Of a stretch of 64,000 bases of DNA, positions 36,301 through 47,781 are shown piece after piece. The DNA is from Mauremys mutica (Eukaryota; Chordata; Testudines; Geoemydidae): positions 51,029,563-51,093,562 of the forward strand of contig NC_059080.1 of NCBI RefSeq assembly GCF_020497125.1, read 5' to 3'. Both the position numbers and the translations under genes were made by a program. The notes beneath the pieces were generated by a model. It had not been told where the DNA came from. It was given only the letters and a program-made list of their open reading frames with translations, and searched no databases. Position 1 is the first letter of the stretch. Each line of letters begins with the position of its first letter.

Positions 36301-36719
36301 ATCCAGGTACATTAAGTACATTGCATTTACATTGAAATTGGTCTGAAGGTATAATTTTGTTTGTGAAATACAGATCATATACCTGGATTCTAAAAATACA
36401 TGCATTAACTATGAAGTTCTTGGGATAGTTCAGTCATATATTTTACTGTCTAGTTATAGGATCCTGTAGTAGTTACATGTATCAAAAGGGAGAACTTTAG
36501 AGAAATTACAGTATAATTTATTAAGTATGGAAATAAAAAAGGATAATAAAGGATCAAGTTATGAAGTTAACCTTCAGTTATGTTAATTACAGGGACTGAA
36601 AAGCATAACCAATGTGCAATTATACTATAAGTGCAATGCAACTACAGTCACTGTATTACAAAAGTATAGCCCATTTTGAATATATTTATAGTTATTACTT
36701 TTCTTTAAATAAAGTATGT
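33346..36719. other. Intergenic stretch, nothing recognised
   Basis: No gene was found. Overlapping frames at 33710-34190 on both strands lack protein features. 35445-35590 is a hairpin-type repeat listed separately. 36060-36700 is A/T-rich. Confidence 0.35.
35445..35590. repeat. Hairpin repeat (GCTTAAGCA/TGCTTAAC family)
   Basis: Repeated self-complementary CACATGCTTAATTCAGCA, CTTAAGCATGTGCTTAACTG and GTTAAGCACGTACTTAAG words. Related copies lie at 48745-48870 and 63772-63893. Confidence 0.5.
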
Positions 36720-36920
36720 AGCAGAAATGGAAGGGATATCAAGATGATTAGAGGCATAGGAAAACTTCCATAGGAGGAGAGATTGAGAAGAGTGAGATGG
36801 TTAAGTTTAGAATGGAGATGAATAACAGAAGATATGATTAAGCTGTTTAAATTAATGAAGGCCATAGAGTATGGAAGCTGGGCACCCATATTTATTCCCA
36901 ATTTATAAAACAAGCATAAG
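36720..36920 (+). mobile_element. CR1 fragment, highly degenerate
   Basis: The order AGATGATTAG, AGGAGAGATTGAGAAGAGTG, GATATGATTA matches the C-terminal part of CR1 ORF2, as in the copy at 8808-9969. No tail is visible. Confidence 0.45.
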
Positions 36921-36959
36921 GGGATATTCTGCCTGATTCTGACAAAATCCTTGGTCAAA

Positions 36960-37470
36960 CTCCAATGGTGCATGTGGTGAGGCGGCTGCCCCACACAGGT
37001 AGATAGAGGGTTAAAGCAGCCCTCAGGAAGGTTGAGGGCTTCTAGAGACAATATCAGGAGAAGGTTTGTTGGAGCAGCCAATCAGGGCCATGGAGGGCCA
37101 TATAAGAAAAGCTGCTCAAACAGAGCAGGGGCAGTCTTTCCCTGGAATACAAGGGAGAACTGGCTGCCTTAGAAGAGTACCTTAGATAGAGCAGTGCTGG
37201 GCAGGGTCAGGAGAGCAATAGGGAGCTCCAGACTGACTGCCAAACTGAGGCCCCTGATACAAAGGGCTGGGAAGGTGCTAGGGCTATGGGAATGTGGCCC
37301 AGGAAAATAGGTGGTGGGAGTTGGAGGAGTGGCACCATATGGGCTGGGGCCTGGAATAGCGGGTAGGCCTGCCTCCTCTTTTCCCCACACTTGCAACAGA
37401 GTGGGTGGCAAATATTCAAATTGCAGTTTACCCCTTAAAGTGAGGGGCTACACTGAAAGCTACAGTAGGC
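36960..37470 (+). mobile_element. LTR-like repeat, partial
   Basis: The sequence GGTGAGGCGGCTGCCCCACA starts a GC-rich segment. GCCATATAAGAAAAGCTGC (TATA-like) lies near 37100, then purine-rich sequence resembling the 7012-7695 element in composition. No paired TSD was found. Confidence 0.4.
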
Positions 37471-37847
37471 CACAGCAGCAAGTAGATGGACTAGAGACAG
37501 CTAGTTCCCCCCCCAGGAGGGGGGAGAAAATGGAGTGGGGCACAAGTGGAGGGCTGTGCCCAGAAGAGGATGCTGCAGTTTGGGGAGTGATGCTGCGCCG
37601 CCCAGCTGGAGCCAGCCATGCCACCGAGCAGCACAGATCACCAGGGTCAGGCCGGGCTTTGCAGCTCTGCTGCCCCAGGAGCTTGCAGCTCTGCTGCCCA
37701 GAGCATTGGCAGCGGAGCGAGCTGAGGCTGAGGGGGAGGACGGACCGCAGGGGAGGGGCTGGGGGCTAGCCTCCCCGGGCAGGAGCTCAGGGGCCGGGCA
37801 GGAGAGTTCCCCGGGCCAGCCCTTGGGCTGCAGTTTGCCCAACTCTG
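37471..37847. repeat. GC-rich repeat with hAT-like right end
   Basis: The right end, GCAGTTTGCCCAACTCTG (to 37847), resembles the TTGCCCACCACTG end of the MITE at 17537. A matching left end and TSD were not found. Tandem GCTCTGCTGCCC words occur near 37660-37705. Confidence 0.4.
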
Positions 37848-38157
37848 CATAGAGTCTAAGTTAAGTGCCAGGTCTTGAGATAACTAAGCAAAGCACTGCT
37901 TCTGTGCCCTCTACTGGCTGTAGTCTGTTAACCAGTGCATCCGATGTTGAATGCTGTCCAGACATTACAAGGGAAGGTCCTTCTACCCCCCCTGCTGGAT
38001 TTCAAGGGGCTAGCTTGGTTTAAATGTAGCTTAATTGAACTTGTTTCTTCAATCACACTGATGTACTTAAATCATAATCATTGATATTGAAAGGACAGCT
38101 AAAGAATAATATGTCTACAGTAGCTGTCAACATTGTTTTAATCAAACTTTTCTATTA

Positions 38158-38229
38158 TCATGTGTACTGCAGTAGTGCCTAGAGGCATCACACAATAATT
38201 GGGGCCCACTGTGCTACACACACACACAC
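38158..38229 (-). repeat. Dispersed repeat, GCCTAGCACAATGGGG family
   Basis: On the minus strand it reads TAGCACAGTGGGCCCCAATT and CCTCTAGGCACTACTGCAG, matching 15299-15412. A short (CA)n follows at 38217-38229. Confidence 0.45.
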
Positions 38230-38629
38230 AATGAAAATACAATCCCTCTGCCAAGCACCAGCCATAAGTGGATGCTCTTGTTTTCCTGATCTTTACATAT
38301 TATTCTGCTGTTTCTAAAAAAATTTCGGCTTTCTTACATCTTCATATTTAAATTAGGTTAAAGTTTCTAGCCAAGAAAAAAGATTTCATTTCAGCAGGGC
38401 CAAGACTCTGAGTGTATTTGCTACAGCAGAATATGAAGAAATTACATTACGGGATAGAGTAAATCTAGGTTACACAGGTAGAGACTGTGCCAAGAAGCAG
38501 AAAATCTGTCTAGAAGGCAGTTGCAATGGCATAAGTTACCTACAAATTCCACTCCACCAGGGGGCCTGCCAGCATAGCCCCACTGGTGGATAAACAGTGG
38601 TTGGGGAGAGAGTACTGTATTGTCAGAAA

Positions 38630-38703
38630 GAACAGAAGTACTTGTGGCACCTTAGAGACTAACACATTTATTTCAGCATAAGCTTTCGTGGGCTACAGCT
38701 CAA
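38630..38703 (-). mobile_element. Penelope-like tail, 5'-truncated
   Basis: It is the same family as 33187-33344 and 52061-52322. The sequence stops within the hairpin that precedes GAAA (GAAA at 38684-38687, minus strand), so the copy lacks the CTGATGA half. 38230-38629 and 38704-40060 show nothing else recognised, except a possible 3' UTR of ANAPC13. Confidence 0.55.
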
Positions 38704-40060
38704 GAATTAGGGTTACACAGGGAACCTTTATTCTGGCATTTCCTAACTTTCATGTTTGACTTCGCAACTATAATGTTCTCTTAATGTTGTTTTTGTATGT
38801 AATACACCTCTACCTCGATATAATGCTGTCCTTGAGAGCCAAAAAATCTTACCGCGTTGTATCGAACTTGCTTTGATCCACCAGAGTGCAGCCCGCCCCC
38901 CCCGGAGTGCTGCTTTACCGTGTTATATCCGAATTCGTGTTATATCGGGTCGTGTTATATCGGGGTAAAGGTGTATCAGTTTTAATTGTGTATGTATCTA
39001 TTGCTAGGCATACTTCTGATAATGTTAAATGTATGCCTATTGTTGACTGGTATTCTCATGCAAGCAAGATGATGGCTCTCATAAGCCAAATTAAACCCCG
39101 GAGTAAGCAGTTGCAACTCTTATTGATTTCAATAGGCATTTCAGCTGTTTATCTCAATGACCCCATTTTAAAATAAACATGTCTCCATCCTTTGCTGCAG
39201 GCACCATCTCCATGGCTGAGATGACAATTTACTCTGTCTCCTATCTGAGACTGTTAATAAGGGTGCCAAGAATGGTGTGGACACCCATTCACAGACATTG
39301 GATTGAGGTCAGCAATACCTTCCACGTAATTCACAAACATACATAAAAGGGCAATTACTTTGAGTCACCACTAACAAAGCCTTTTAATATAAATTGTTCT
39401 TTTACAGTATGCTGTTTAGCAAACAGACTACAGGATGTCCGTGTTGGGAATGTGCTCTAACCAGAATAGGCAAATTCCAAGACTGCTTACTTTATAAAGA
39501 ACTTCTTTCCCAGTCTCATTTGTGTTTACAGACCAATTTCAGTCCCTTAATCCTGTTCATTAACCTTTCTCTCTGTCCCAAACAACCTTCCTGTGTCACA
39601 GGCAAGTTAAAGGCAGTAAAAGTTGGTTCATAGAGATCATGGTGCAAAACCCGAGCAACTAACAGTAACACCAAAACATAAAAGAATCGCTTTGGGTCTA
39701 TAAAACATCAAAGCAACCACAAATATTCACCAAATCACTTCTGAGATCAATGATCAGCATTCAGGTAGTGATAACTACCTTTCTGAGCATATGCAAAAGA
39801 CAATTAAGATGAACTTATAAAGAAGTTGTCAACACAACAGGACTCCAAATATTTTTGTGTAAGTGAAAAAGCACTCTATCTCCCCGCAGCTTTAGGATGT
39901 CAGTTATTTTATATTGGTTACATGGGGCCTTTTAAACGGTATTTTGCTTTTGTGGAGTAAAACAGCTGTTTGAGACTAGAAGATTTTTAAAGGTTTGGTG
40001 AAGATATGCTGGAAAACATCTTCTTGTATTGAAATCATTCCATGAAATAACACTGATTCT

Positions 40061-40186
40061 CTAGTTTCCTGTTGGGGGAACATTTTCATGCAAATATTGC
40101 AAAGCCAAGTCTGTCCATTTCATTTCTTGTTCTTTCACTGACTCTGTTGTGCCACCATTATCTTGTTCTGGTTCAGGAAGCTCATT
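40061..40186 (-). CDS. ANAPC13: ANAPC13, last coding exon (residues 34-74)
   Basis: This exon encodes the C-terminal 41 residues of APC13 and the stop codon (TAG at 40061-40063). The protein reads NELPEPEQDNGGTTESVKEQ, then EMKWTDLALQYLHENVPPTG and N. It agrees with the vertebrate APC13 family that I know. The acceptor is TTTTCTCAG ending at 40187, in phase 0 with the upstream exon. APC13 (Swm1 in yeast) is a small subunit of the anaphase-promoting complex, the nuclear/cytosolic ubiquitin ligase that drives mitotic exit. It helps hold the TPR subunits together. A candidate minus-strand polyadenylation signal ATTAAA lies at 39383-39388, implying a 3' UTR of about 0.7 kb. That placement is a guess. 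Confidence 0.95.
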   Translation of the reverse strand, partial: NELPEPEQDNGGTTESVKEQEMKWTDLALQYLHENVPPTGN

Positions 40187-42433
40187 CTGAGAAAACAAAA
40201 TGGTACAATGCATTCTATACTTACAAAGCACCCTAACAGAAGCAAGTTAGTAACATTTCATACTGATAAATACACAGATCCACAACTAAGACTGGATGGA
40301 GCATCAGAAGGACATGTACTGTACATACTGCTCCCATTAAAAATATCAACAAGCCCAAATATGGGCATTCTATTTTCCACAAGAATTCTGTGCTTAGTTT
40401 TAGAAGTGAATTCGTTTCCTATCTTGGTGGCTGGTGGACCCAAGTAGTGCACACATGGCAAAATAAATTATTGTAATGTCTGGTAAATATCAGATAAATA
40501 TCAGTGCAAATATTCTATTGCTTGTTTACAATCTTTCTCCAGCAATCAAGTCCAAATATAGGTATTCCATTTCAGAATTTTAAATAAGGCATTCTATCAA
40601 ATATCTTTTTACTGTCCTATAGAAGATAATGAAATAGCAAAATAAGCACTCTGTCTCGAAGTTGAGGTCAGTGACCTAAGAGGTGAGGCTGTGCTAGTGC
40701 CATATAGAAAACTGGAAAGCATTTCTAAAGTTTGCTTTAATAACAGAAAACCAATGAACAGACAAGCTGTCAGGAAAAGCAATGGTTTAACTGTTTTGTT
40801 TTTCTTTTAAACATTATTCTCTAAGTGTTGTCATAACTGTGCAATTGCTAGAGAATGTGTTATTTCCCAGAATATCATCTGGTCAGGGTTCTCACTCCTG
40901 TGTCGTGGGACCCCTAGCATGAGACAAACATAACTCCTCAAACTCTAGGATTTTGTTCACTACGGACCTGATCCAAAGCCTATTGAAATCAGTGGGAGTC
41001 TTTTCATTCTTTCACTGAAGGCAGAAGTAGTGGGTCAGGGCTCAAGTGGGGTCACCTACTGCCCATGACTCTAAACACCAACTTTCCAGTCAGCTTCTGC
41101 TTGACTTTGTTGAATGAAGGAATATCCCACAGCAGCCATGCTGGTTTTATAGCGTGCTAACATCCAATCTGTGTCAATGGCTCAGTCCTCCTGAGGTCTC
41201 AGAGGGCCTTTAGGTCCACACCCAGGCCTGCCTCTACTGTTAAGTAAGAGTGCCCACAGGGCCAGGACACCTCAGAAGTATGCTGCAAGTAACACTCCCT
41301 CCTCTGTGATACTGTTTGTGTGCACGATTCTCAACCATCAAGAGAAAGTACATAGCTCATGGAATCTGTCCCACTCCCGCCCCCCCAAAAAGTGACTATC
41401 TACTGAACCAATCATAAAATGAAGGCAAACGCCAGCACATAAGCTGTTTCTATATTTAGTCAGTTTAATGAGGCACATCCCAGTAAACTCCAACAGGTTG
41501 GAGAGTCTGGGCTTCCATGTCTCAAAAACATAATCACAGATCGGGAAGATGGAGGTAGGATTGTTTCCTAAAGCCTGAATACAAACAGCAGAGCTAAGTG
41601 AAGATAGTGAGTTGCTATACATATGTCTGCAATAGACACCACTGACTGTCCTAAGGCAGGCAGGATAGGCTGCCTCACCTGTGACCTGGCTGACCCTGAG
41701 ATGGGCTTTAGGCTTCACACTTCAAAGTCATGTAAAATGTAACAAGACAGCTATCCCAGCATGGTCCTTTAGTGACAATAACCTCTGGAGCAGTGATGTC
41801 AAAGAAATCCAGAAAGTCAGGTGGACTGAAAAAATGAAGAGAGGCCTTTCAGGTTTTGGGTACATGGATGTGGGAGGGAAGAAGTCTAGCATGAGAGGCC
41901 TACAATTTGGGAGGATCTTGGCAAAAGGTAGAGTAGGTACAAAAGCCTGAAGTACACTTACTCAATGAGCTAAAATCACTGCTGGTTGGGAAGTGTCTCA
42001 ACATGAAAGGCAACCTTGAGCCCATCAAAATAGAGTGGTTCAGGAAGGCCTTTAATCAGTTAATTAAGGACTACAATCTCAAGGCTCACTGGGTTTAAAT
42101 GAGGGGTTTCCATGAATGACAAGGCTGTGTCTGTGCCTAAGGACAAGGGGCTGTGAAGATCCTGGTGTACCATCAAATAGTCTATGATAGACTAAAAATA
42201 GTTGCTGAATGAGCCTAGGAGGAGTTATCCCTTTTCCTGCCTTGGCTTGCAGTAGCAAAAGTGAACAACGGAAGGAGAAGTCTGTGAGTCCTCCCCTACA
42301 GCTAGCTGCATAGTACTTGAAAGAGCTGAGGAAGAGGGGATTCCTGGAACCCCTCCCCATAGACCGGTGATACCAGAAGTAGCTGGGGAAGATTGGGACC
42401 CCCTCACCTATCTCTGAACTAGTGGCAGTAGAA
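40187..42433 (-). other. ANAPC13 intron, unannotated part
   Basis: No other exon or repeat with clear ends was recognised. A CCAAAGCCTATTGAAATCAG hairpin-style motif lies near 40,970-41,040. 42774-43554 is also intronic and blank. Confidence 0.5.
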
Positions 42434-42441
42434 GCATAGGG

Positions 42442-42773
42442 CAGGGTTTCTCAAACAGGGGTTGCCACTTGTGTAGGGAAAGCCCCTGGCAGGCCGGGCT
42501 GGTGTGTTTACCTGTCCCGTCCACAGGTCCGGCCGATCGCAGCTCCGACTGGCCGCGGATTGCACTCCGGGCCAATGGGAGTTGCTGGAAGTAGTGGCCA
42601 GTACGTCCCTCGGCCCGCGCTGCTTCCAGCAGTTCCCATTGGCCCGGAGCAGCGATCTGCAGCCAGTGGGAGCTGCGATCAGCCGGACCTGCAGACGGGG
42701 CAGGTAAACACACTGGCCTGGCCCACCAGGGGCTTTCCCTACACAAGCGGCAACCCCTGTTTGAGAAACCCTG
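42442..42773. mobile_element. Palindromic hAT-like MITE
   Basis: The termini CAGGGTTTCTCAAACAGGGG and CCCCTGTTTGAGAAACCCTG are exact reverse complements. Inversion continues through most of the GC-rich interior. The flanks GCATAGGG and TCATGGGG match at 6 of 8 bases. It is inserted in the ANAPC13 intron. Confidence 0.78.
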
Positions 42774-43554
42774 TCATGGGGGTGGGGGTGGTAGCATGGG
42801 TGGAAACTCTAAGAAAATCTACCCTGTGTAGCAGTACCTCTGTGAGCAGAGTCCTGTCAACAATGGGTATGTCCAAGCACACAGGTTAGAGGGTACCCCT
42901 GGTATGGATACATTTTAATGGAGATCATATCACAGACACCTTCATGATTACATTCCATCCTTGTACCAAATACAGCAATTACTTTCGTGCAAAAGCAATA
43001 GTAGGAAAATATTTAACCTATTTTTGTCTTATTTTAATGGCATTTTAGCAGCTGGAAATGAAGAGTAGCCAGCATCATGTGACTAGCCAGCTCTCTGCAT
43101 ACTGCTATCACCTGGCTGATCACCTGTGGCCTGCAAACCAGAGTTTGGCAAACTGCTTCAAACACAAGCAGTGCAAAACTGAAGTGTAGCAGAGAGAAAA
43201 AGCATCACTTATGTCTGTCCTGTACTCCACACAAAGAATGAGGGGATTATGGGAAGAAGCATTCCACCATCCACAGAAATAGATAACTGGTCAGGAATAA
43301 GGGAAAGCATTTTCTCCTTCCAAAAAGAGGCAGTTGACTACAGGGAGAGAAGAACTTTTTCTTCTAGCCACCGAGAGATATGAGAGAACAGGAAGAAATC
43401 CCCCACAAAATAAATGGGAAGCTGGCCCCTGGGAGCATCATTCGTACAACTAGCAGAACTGTAAGGCACATTTGCTATGCCATGTCTCTGTTAAGAGGTT
43501 AAAGAGGGTAGAAATGTAATTCAGGCTTATAAGCAGCCTATAGTATTCACCTAC

Positions 43555-43653
43555 CAATGGTATTGCTACATCCTCATAGGGTAATTTATCTTCTCTCCAT
43601 GCATCATCAATCAAATCCAGGATTCTTCCATCCCTCTGCACTTCACTGTCCAT
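43555..43653 (-). CDS. ANAPC13: ANAPC13, first coding exon (residues 1-33)
   Basis: The exon begins MDSEVQRDGRILDLIDDAWR and continues EDKLPYEDVAIPL to the donor GTAGGT at 43554. This is the conserved APC13 N-terminus. The ATG is chosen by family match and a good context (AAAG before ATGG). The exon extends upstream to about 43680 as 5' UTR, where TTTGTATCACAG gives a plausible acceptor. With the last exon the frame is 74 codons, the usual vertebrate length, with no disruption. The 3.4-kb intron (40187-43554) contains a palindromic hAT-like MITE at 42442-42773. The gene is transcribed away from CEP63. Confidence 0.96.
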
Positions 43654-43680
43654 CTTTGTGAAATTTGCATATGGATAGAT

Positions 43681-44600
43681 CTGTGATACAAAGCAGAAAT
43701 TATTTGTGATATCCAGACCCCAAAAAAGATGAAGCTTAAAACTCTAAGCTTGCTCTGGTCTGGATCCCATAATTAAATAGCTTAATGTTTTTTTACAGTC
43801 CATACAGCATGGCCAAGGTGGTTTTCATAGTTATTGTTTGTATTGTCCTATGAGAAGCTTGAATACATTTCTTTCTCTACCAATTCAGTTTTTGTCCATG
43901 TAACAAATTTAGTTTCCCTCCCTATTCAAAAAGGGGTTTAAAATTGCACTATAGCCATCTCATCCTTAAAAGGTCACTGTCAAACCTTATTGTAAACAAA
44001 TTTTATTTCCTGATACAGTACCATCTAAAAATTGTGTCTCAAATTTATTTAAAATTCCTTTATAAAAAAATGGTTAAGGATATTTCTGCTCTTGTGTTTA
44101 TGTTTATCCAGCTTCAGGTATAATGACCGTCCCCACAGAATTTAAATACTTAGAAGCATCTTTAGGATGGGCCTGAGAGCTCAGACCACTCCTCCCCTGC
44201 ATGCAAATATCTGCCTACTGCTTGTTGCCTGTTTACTTTTGGTCATAGATCTGCTGCCATTACTGGCAAACACCCTCTGCCAGAGTGTGGGGAGAGGTGT
44301 ACACCATCAAGACAATGAAAGTGACCCTTCTCAAAATACTGTCAAAGGCAGTGGCACAAATGAAGGAGACTAATAAAATAGAGGAAAAAGGAGAATCTTC
44401 TCCAAGCTTTATCAGCCATAGTAATCTCAGGGGTTGTGTGTGCCACCTGCATTACTACACTCGCCTTCAAATACTATCTCCAGACCCTCCTGCTGCAATG
44501 CCTACAAGCAATCAGCCAGAGAATGCCAGGTCGGGTTGTGTGACAGCCGGGCATAGCTGACATTTTTTATTTAAAACCAAAGCACAGGTGGAACTGAGGT
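43681..44600 (-). other. ANAPC13 5' intron, nothing else recognised
   Basis: The sequence between the first coding exon's acceptor and the CpG island should be the intron that separates the coding exon from a non-coding 5' exon. A possible minus-strand donor (GGCGG then GTGAGC) lies at 44952 within the island. This is uncertain. Confidence 0.35.
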
Positions 44601-45088
44601 TTGTGCCAGAGCGGATGCACGTAGCCGCCCGGCTGCCGCTTTTCCATAGGTGACACGTGAAACAGCCCTGTTCCTTGCAGCGGGTGTCAGGCGAGGCACG
44701 GGCCTGGGCAGGGCGGTGGCTGGGGGTCAGGCTGCCAAAGAGCGACCCCGGCCCGGGGCAGCGGGTGGTTGGGGTGCGCAGGGGCGCGCAGCCTGGATGC
44801 CCAGGGAATGGGCTTCACCCCCACAGCTCCCATGGAGACGCAGTGACGGGGGGGGAGGGGAGCAGCCTCCACACAGGACCCGCCCCCCGACTCAGGGAGG
44901 GGGCTCGAGCTCCCCAGGCAGCGGCCTCAGCGCGGTCAGTGCGCATGCTCACCCGCCTCCGGTCCCGGGTTGCGTTAGCAGCCTCGGCTCCCCCGGGGCT
45001 ACCCCGCCGTCCCCTCCGACGTCAGGCCCAGCCCCCGCACCTGACATCCGGCGCGCGCGCCGTCTCCTGCCAGCAGCCTAGGAGGAAA

Positions 45089-45096
45089 TCACGTGA
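45089..45096. promoter_or_regulatory. E-box (TCACGTGA) in shared promoter
   Basis: A palindromic TCACGTGA is the consensus for bHLH-ZIP factors of the USF/MITF/MYC type. It lies just upstream of the probable CEP63 first exon. The motif is seen; use by any factor is inferred. Confidence 0.5.
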
Positions 45097-45104
45097 CCGG
45101 CGGC

Positions 45105-45174
45105 GCTAGGCCGCGCGAACCATAGAGAGTGGGAGGGTGCGAGTCCGCCGAGGAGAGAGAGGCCGGCCCTGGAG
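45105..45174 (+). other. CEP63: CEP63 non-coding first exon (probable)
   Basis: GC-rich sequence ends in a good splice donor, CTGGAG then GTAACG, at 45175. It lies inside the CpG island in the right place and orientation to be the 5' UTR exon joined to the exon at 54325. The 5' boundary is arbitrary. No start codon is required here because the family start is in the next exon. Confidence 0.5.
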
Positions 45175-45183
45175 GTAACGGCT

Positions 45184-45540
45184 CGACCGGGCTAGGCTGT
45201 GGCGAGCGTGTCTGGTCGTGACTGGCTCTGCGGGGCTGGGTCTGACTGTTCCTGGGTGACCAGGTGGCTGTAGCCTGGTGTCCGGCCGTGGCTGTCCCTG
45301 TGGACCCGGGTCTGATTGTACCTGGCCGTGTGGTGAGGTAATTGTAGCCTGGTGTCCAGTGTGGCTGTCCTTGTCTGACTGTACCTGGCTGTGACAGCCT
45401 GACTGTCCCTGCGTGACCAAGTGGCTGTAGCTTTTTGTCCAGCTGTGAGCCTGTAACTGTCCCTGCGGGGCTGTGTGTCTCTGTGTGCTAGGGTGATTGT
45501 AGCCTGGTGTCCAGCTGGGACTGTTTCTGCAGGGCTCTGT
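45184..45540. repeat. Minisatellite in CEP63 intron 1
   Basis: Imperfect units contain GTAGCCTGGTGTCC (near 45270, 45344, 45499, and a diverged one near 45427) and TCTGACTGTACCTGGC. The period is about 75 bp. It lies directly downstream of the promoter. Confidence 0.7.
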
Positions 45541-46497
45541 CCCCTGACCCCATTGGGGCTTAGTCTTCACTGCAGAACTCCTGTGGTTGTGCATCGAAAG
45601 CGCCAACGTGAGATCAAAGTATGATAGTTCTCTCACTGTGAGAGCCTAGTGGGGATGTGTCATGGGTCTCTCCCCCCTCGGGGGAGCCAGGTGAAGTAAC
45701 AGTTTACAGCATCTTTCTGTTAGTTGACCTGAATTACAAGTTGGCTACCTCAGTGTGCAAATGTGCCGCTTCTGCAGTGCAGACAAAACGTGTGCCCTGG
45801 TAGCTGTGGCCCTGTCTTGGCTGGGACTCACTGGTGAGTTTGGATTATTTTTAGGAGTTGGTACCCGCCCAACCACTCACAGTTTCTGGATCTGGAGTTG
45901 GAGCTGAGTTCCAAGCAGCAACTGCTGGTGGGAAGAGTTTGGGGTAGGGATAGCAGATGGGGCACTCCCATCCTTTGTGCTGGTGCCTGTCACTAGCACT
46001 ACTTCTTGCTGAGTGATGGGACTGTGATATTAGAGGAGAGCGAAGAGCTGGGGAGACACTTGGACACATTCACTTACTCTATGTCAGTCATAATGCATGT
46101 CTACATTGCAGTTGTATTTGTAATTGCAGCACGTGTAGGTATACCCAGTTTAGCTTTATTCTGGCTATCATAGGTACCAATGGCAGTGAAGCCACAGCTG
46201 TCAGAAACCATGATGGGGATGGTTAGGCCTAGCAGTCAGAGCTGTGGTAGTCAGAGCCAGTATCAGAAGTCTGCAGCGGGGTTGGAGCAAGGCTAGAGCA
46301 TGCTGAGACTTGGGAGTCTGTTGCCACCATCAGGCAGGAGAAAGTTCTAAGCCCTGGAGTGACATTGAGCTAACTGAGTTGATTTTCCTCCTGTGAGGTT
46401 ATATATCTGCCTGAGAACCACTAGACCAGTTCCCGGCTTCTGGATTAGCTGGAGCCTAGCAGAGGCATGACTCTTATCCTCACAACAGCCACACAAG
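45541..46497 (+). other. CEP63 intron 1, nothing recognised
   Basis: No exon or classified repeat was seen. 46828-47781, 48871-49424 and 49513-52060 of the same intron are likewise blank. Confidence 0.4.
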
Positions 46498-46505
46498 CTA
46501 TACAT

Positions 46506-46819
46506 CAGGAGTTGGCAACCTTTCAGAAGTGCTGTGCCGAGTCTTCATTTATTCACTCTAATTTAAGGTTTCGCGTGCCAGTAATACATGTTAACGTTTT
46601 TAGAAGGTCTCATTCTATAAGTCTATAATATATAACTAAACTATTGTTGTATGTAAAGTAAATAAGGTTTTTAAAATGTTTAAGAAGCTTCATTTAAAAT
46701 TAAATGAAAATGCAGAGCCCCCCCCCGGACCAGCGGCCTGGACCCAGGCAGTGTGAGTGCCACTGAAAATCAGCTCATGTGCCGCCTTCGGCATACATGC
46801 CATAGGTTGCCTACCCCTG
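46506..46819. mobile_element. hAT-like MITE with perfect 8-bp TSD
   Basis: The termini are CAGGAGTTGGCAACC and GGTTGCCTACCCCTG. CTATACAT is duplicated at 46498-46505 and 46820-46827. The centre is A/T-rich and non-coding. It lies in CEP63 intron 1. Confidence 0.88.
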
Positions 46820-47781
46820 CTATACATGCTCTCACGGGATGCAGGGTACCTAGCAGGGTAGCTAGTCCATGCTTCGCCAGCATCACTGCTATTGGTGCCT
46901 GTGTTATCTAGATCAAATTTAGTTTGGATATGTGTACGTGTGCTGCAATCACACCTCTGATTACAGTGGGGATGTACCCACAGTGACAGTCACAGATAGC
47001 CATGCACGGGTCTGTTGTTCCAAGCATTCAAGTGTCAGATCCTTAGCAAGTAGAAATCTTTTATGATTTTCTGAGTGTCTCTGGGAATGATGGGGTGTGA
47101 GAGACTTGGTCTGTCAGTACCACATCTTCCCTTTACCACTGTCAGAATCCCACTGCTGTAGGGAAGGGGCACTTTTCAGAAGTGAAAACTAGTTGCTTTT
47201 AATCATTCTTATTCTATATTTTTATTACTATTTATATCAAACCCTGAGGAACCTGAGAAGCCCCTTAACAGAAACATCTTTTCAGCCAATCTTCCATCTA
47301 GTCTGGTCTCTGATGGTGCCTGATAACAGATGCTTCAGAGGCAGATGTAAAACTCCATAGTGTACCAAGTTGTGTAACACTAGCACTTAAACCATTTTCA
47401 GTTCTGATTCATGGAGACTCAGTGTAGGCAGTGGTTCAGAATAACAGTTCAATATCCCAGTGGTAGATTGGACTTCTAAAGACTTACTTTCTGTCCTTGG
47501 GTTTTACCTAAAAGTTGAGATTGATTTTGTTAATTTTGGTACTAGGGGCTGAGGATTCTCAGTGGAGCAGCTGTAGGTTTCCTCATGCTTTCCCCAGTTG
47601 GCTGAATTTCAGGACACATTGCAGAACCTGATTTAATAAATACCATTTTAAGGTCTGATGTCTTACAACTCAGGAGGTCTAAAAATTAAGACTATTTTAT
47701 GCCATTGGAAAGCTGTAGAAACCCCCCGCCCCGCCATCAGTGGTAAAAATCTTTCATTTCTAGTCCATTCAAGTCAGGAGA

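Larger units (their letters stand above)
44600..45250. promoter_or_regulatory. CpG island, bidirectional ANAPC13/CEP63 promoter
   Basis: The sequence switches to high GC with dense CpG between the two divergent genes, unlike the surrounding A/T-richer DNA. ANAPC13 leaves to the left and CEP63 to the right. The same head-to-head arrangement is known in human. There is no obvious TATA box. The start sites are not determinable by eye. Frames of up to 150 codons here are due to GC content. Confidence 0.8.

Noticed and set aside
44650..45636. Long frames in the CpG island and the adjoining minisatellite
   Set aside because: High GC removes stop codons. The translations are Pro/Arg-rich or repeat-derived and unlike either neighbouring gene product.
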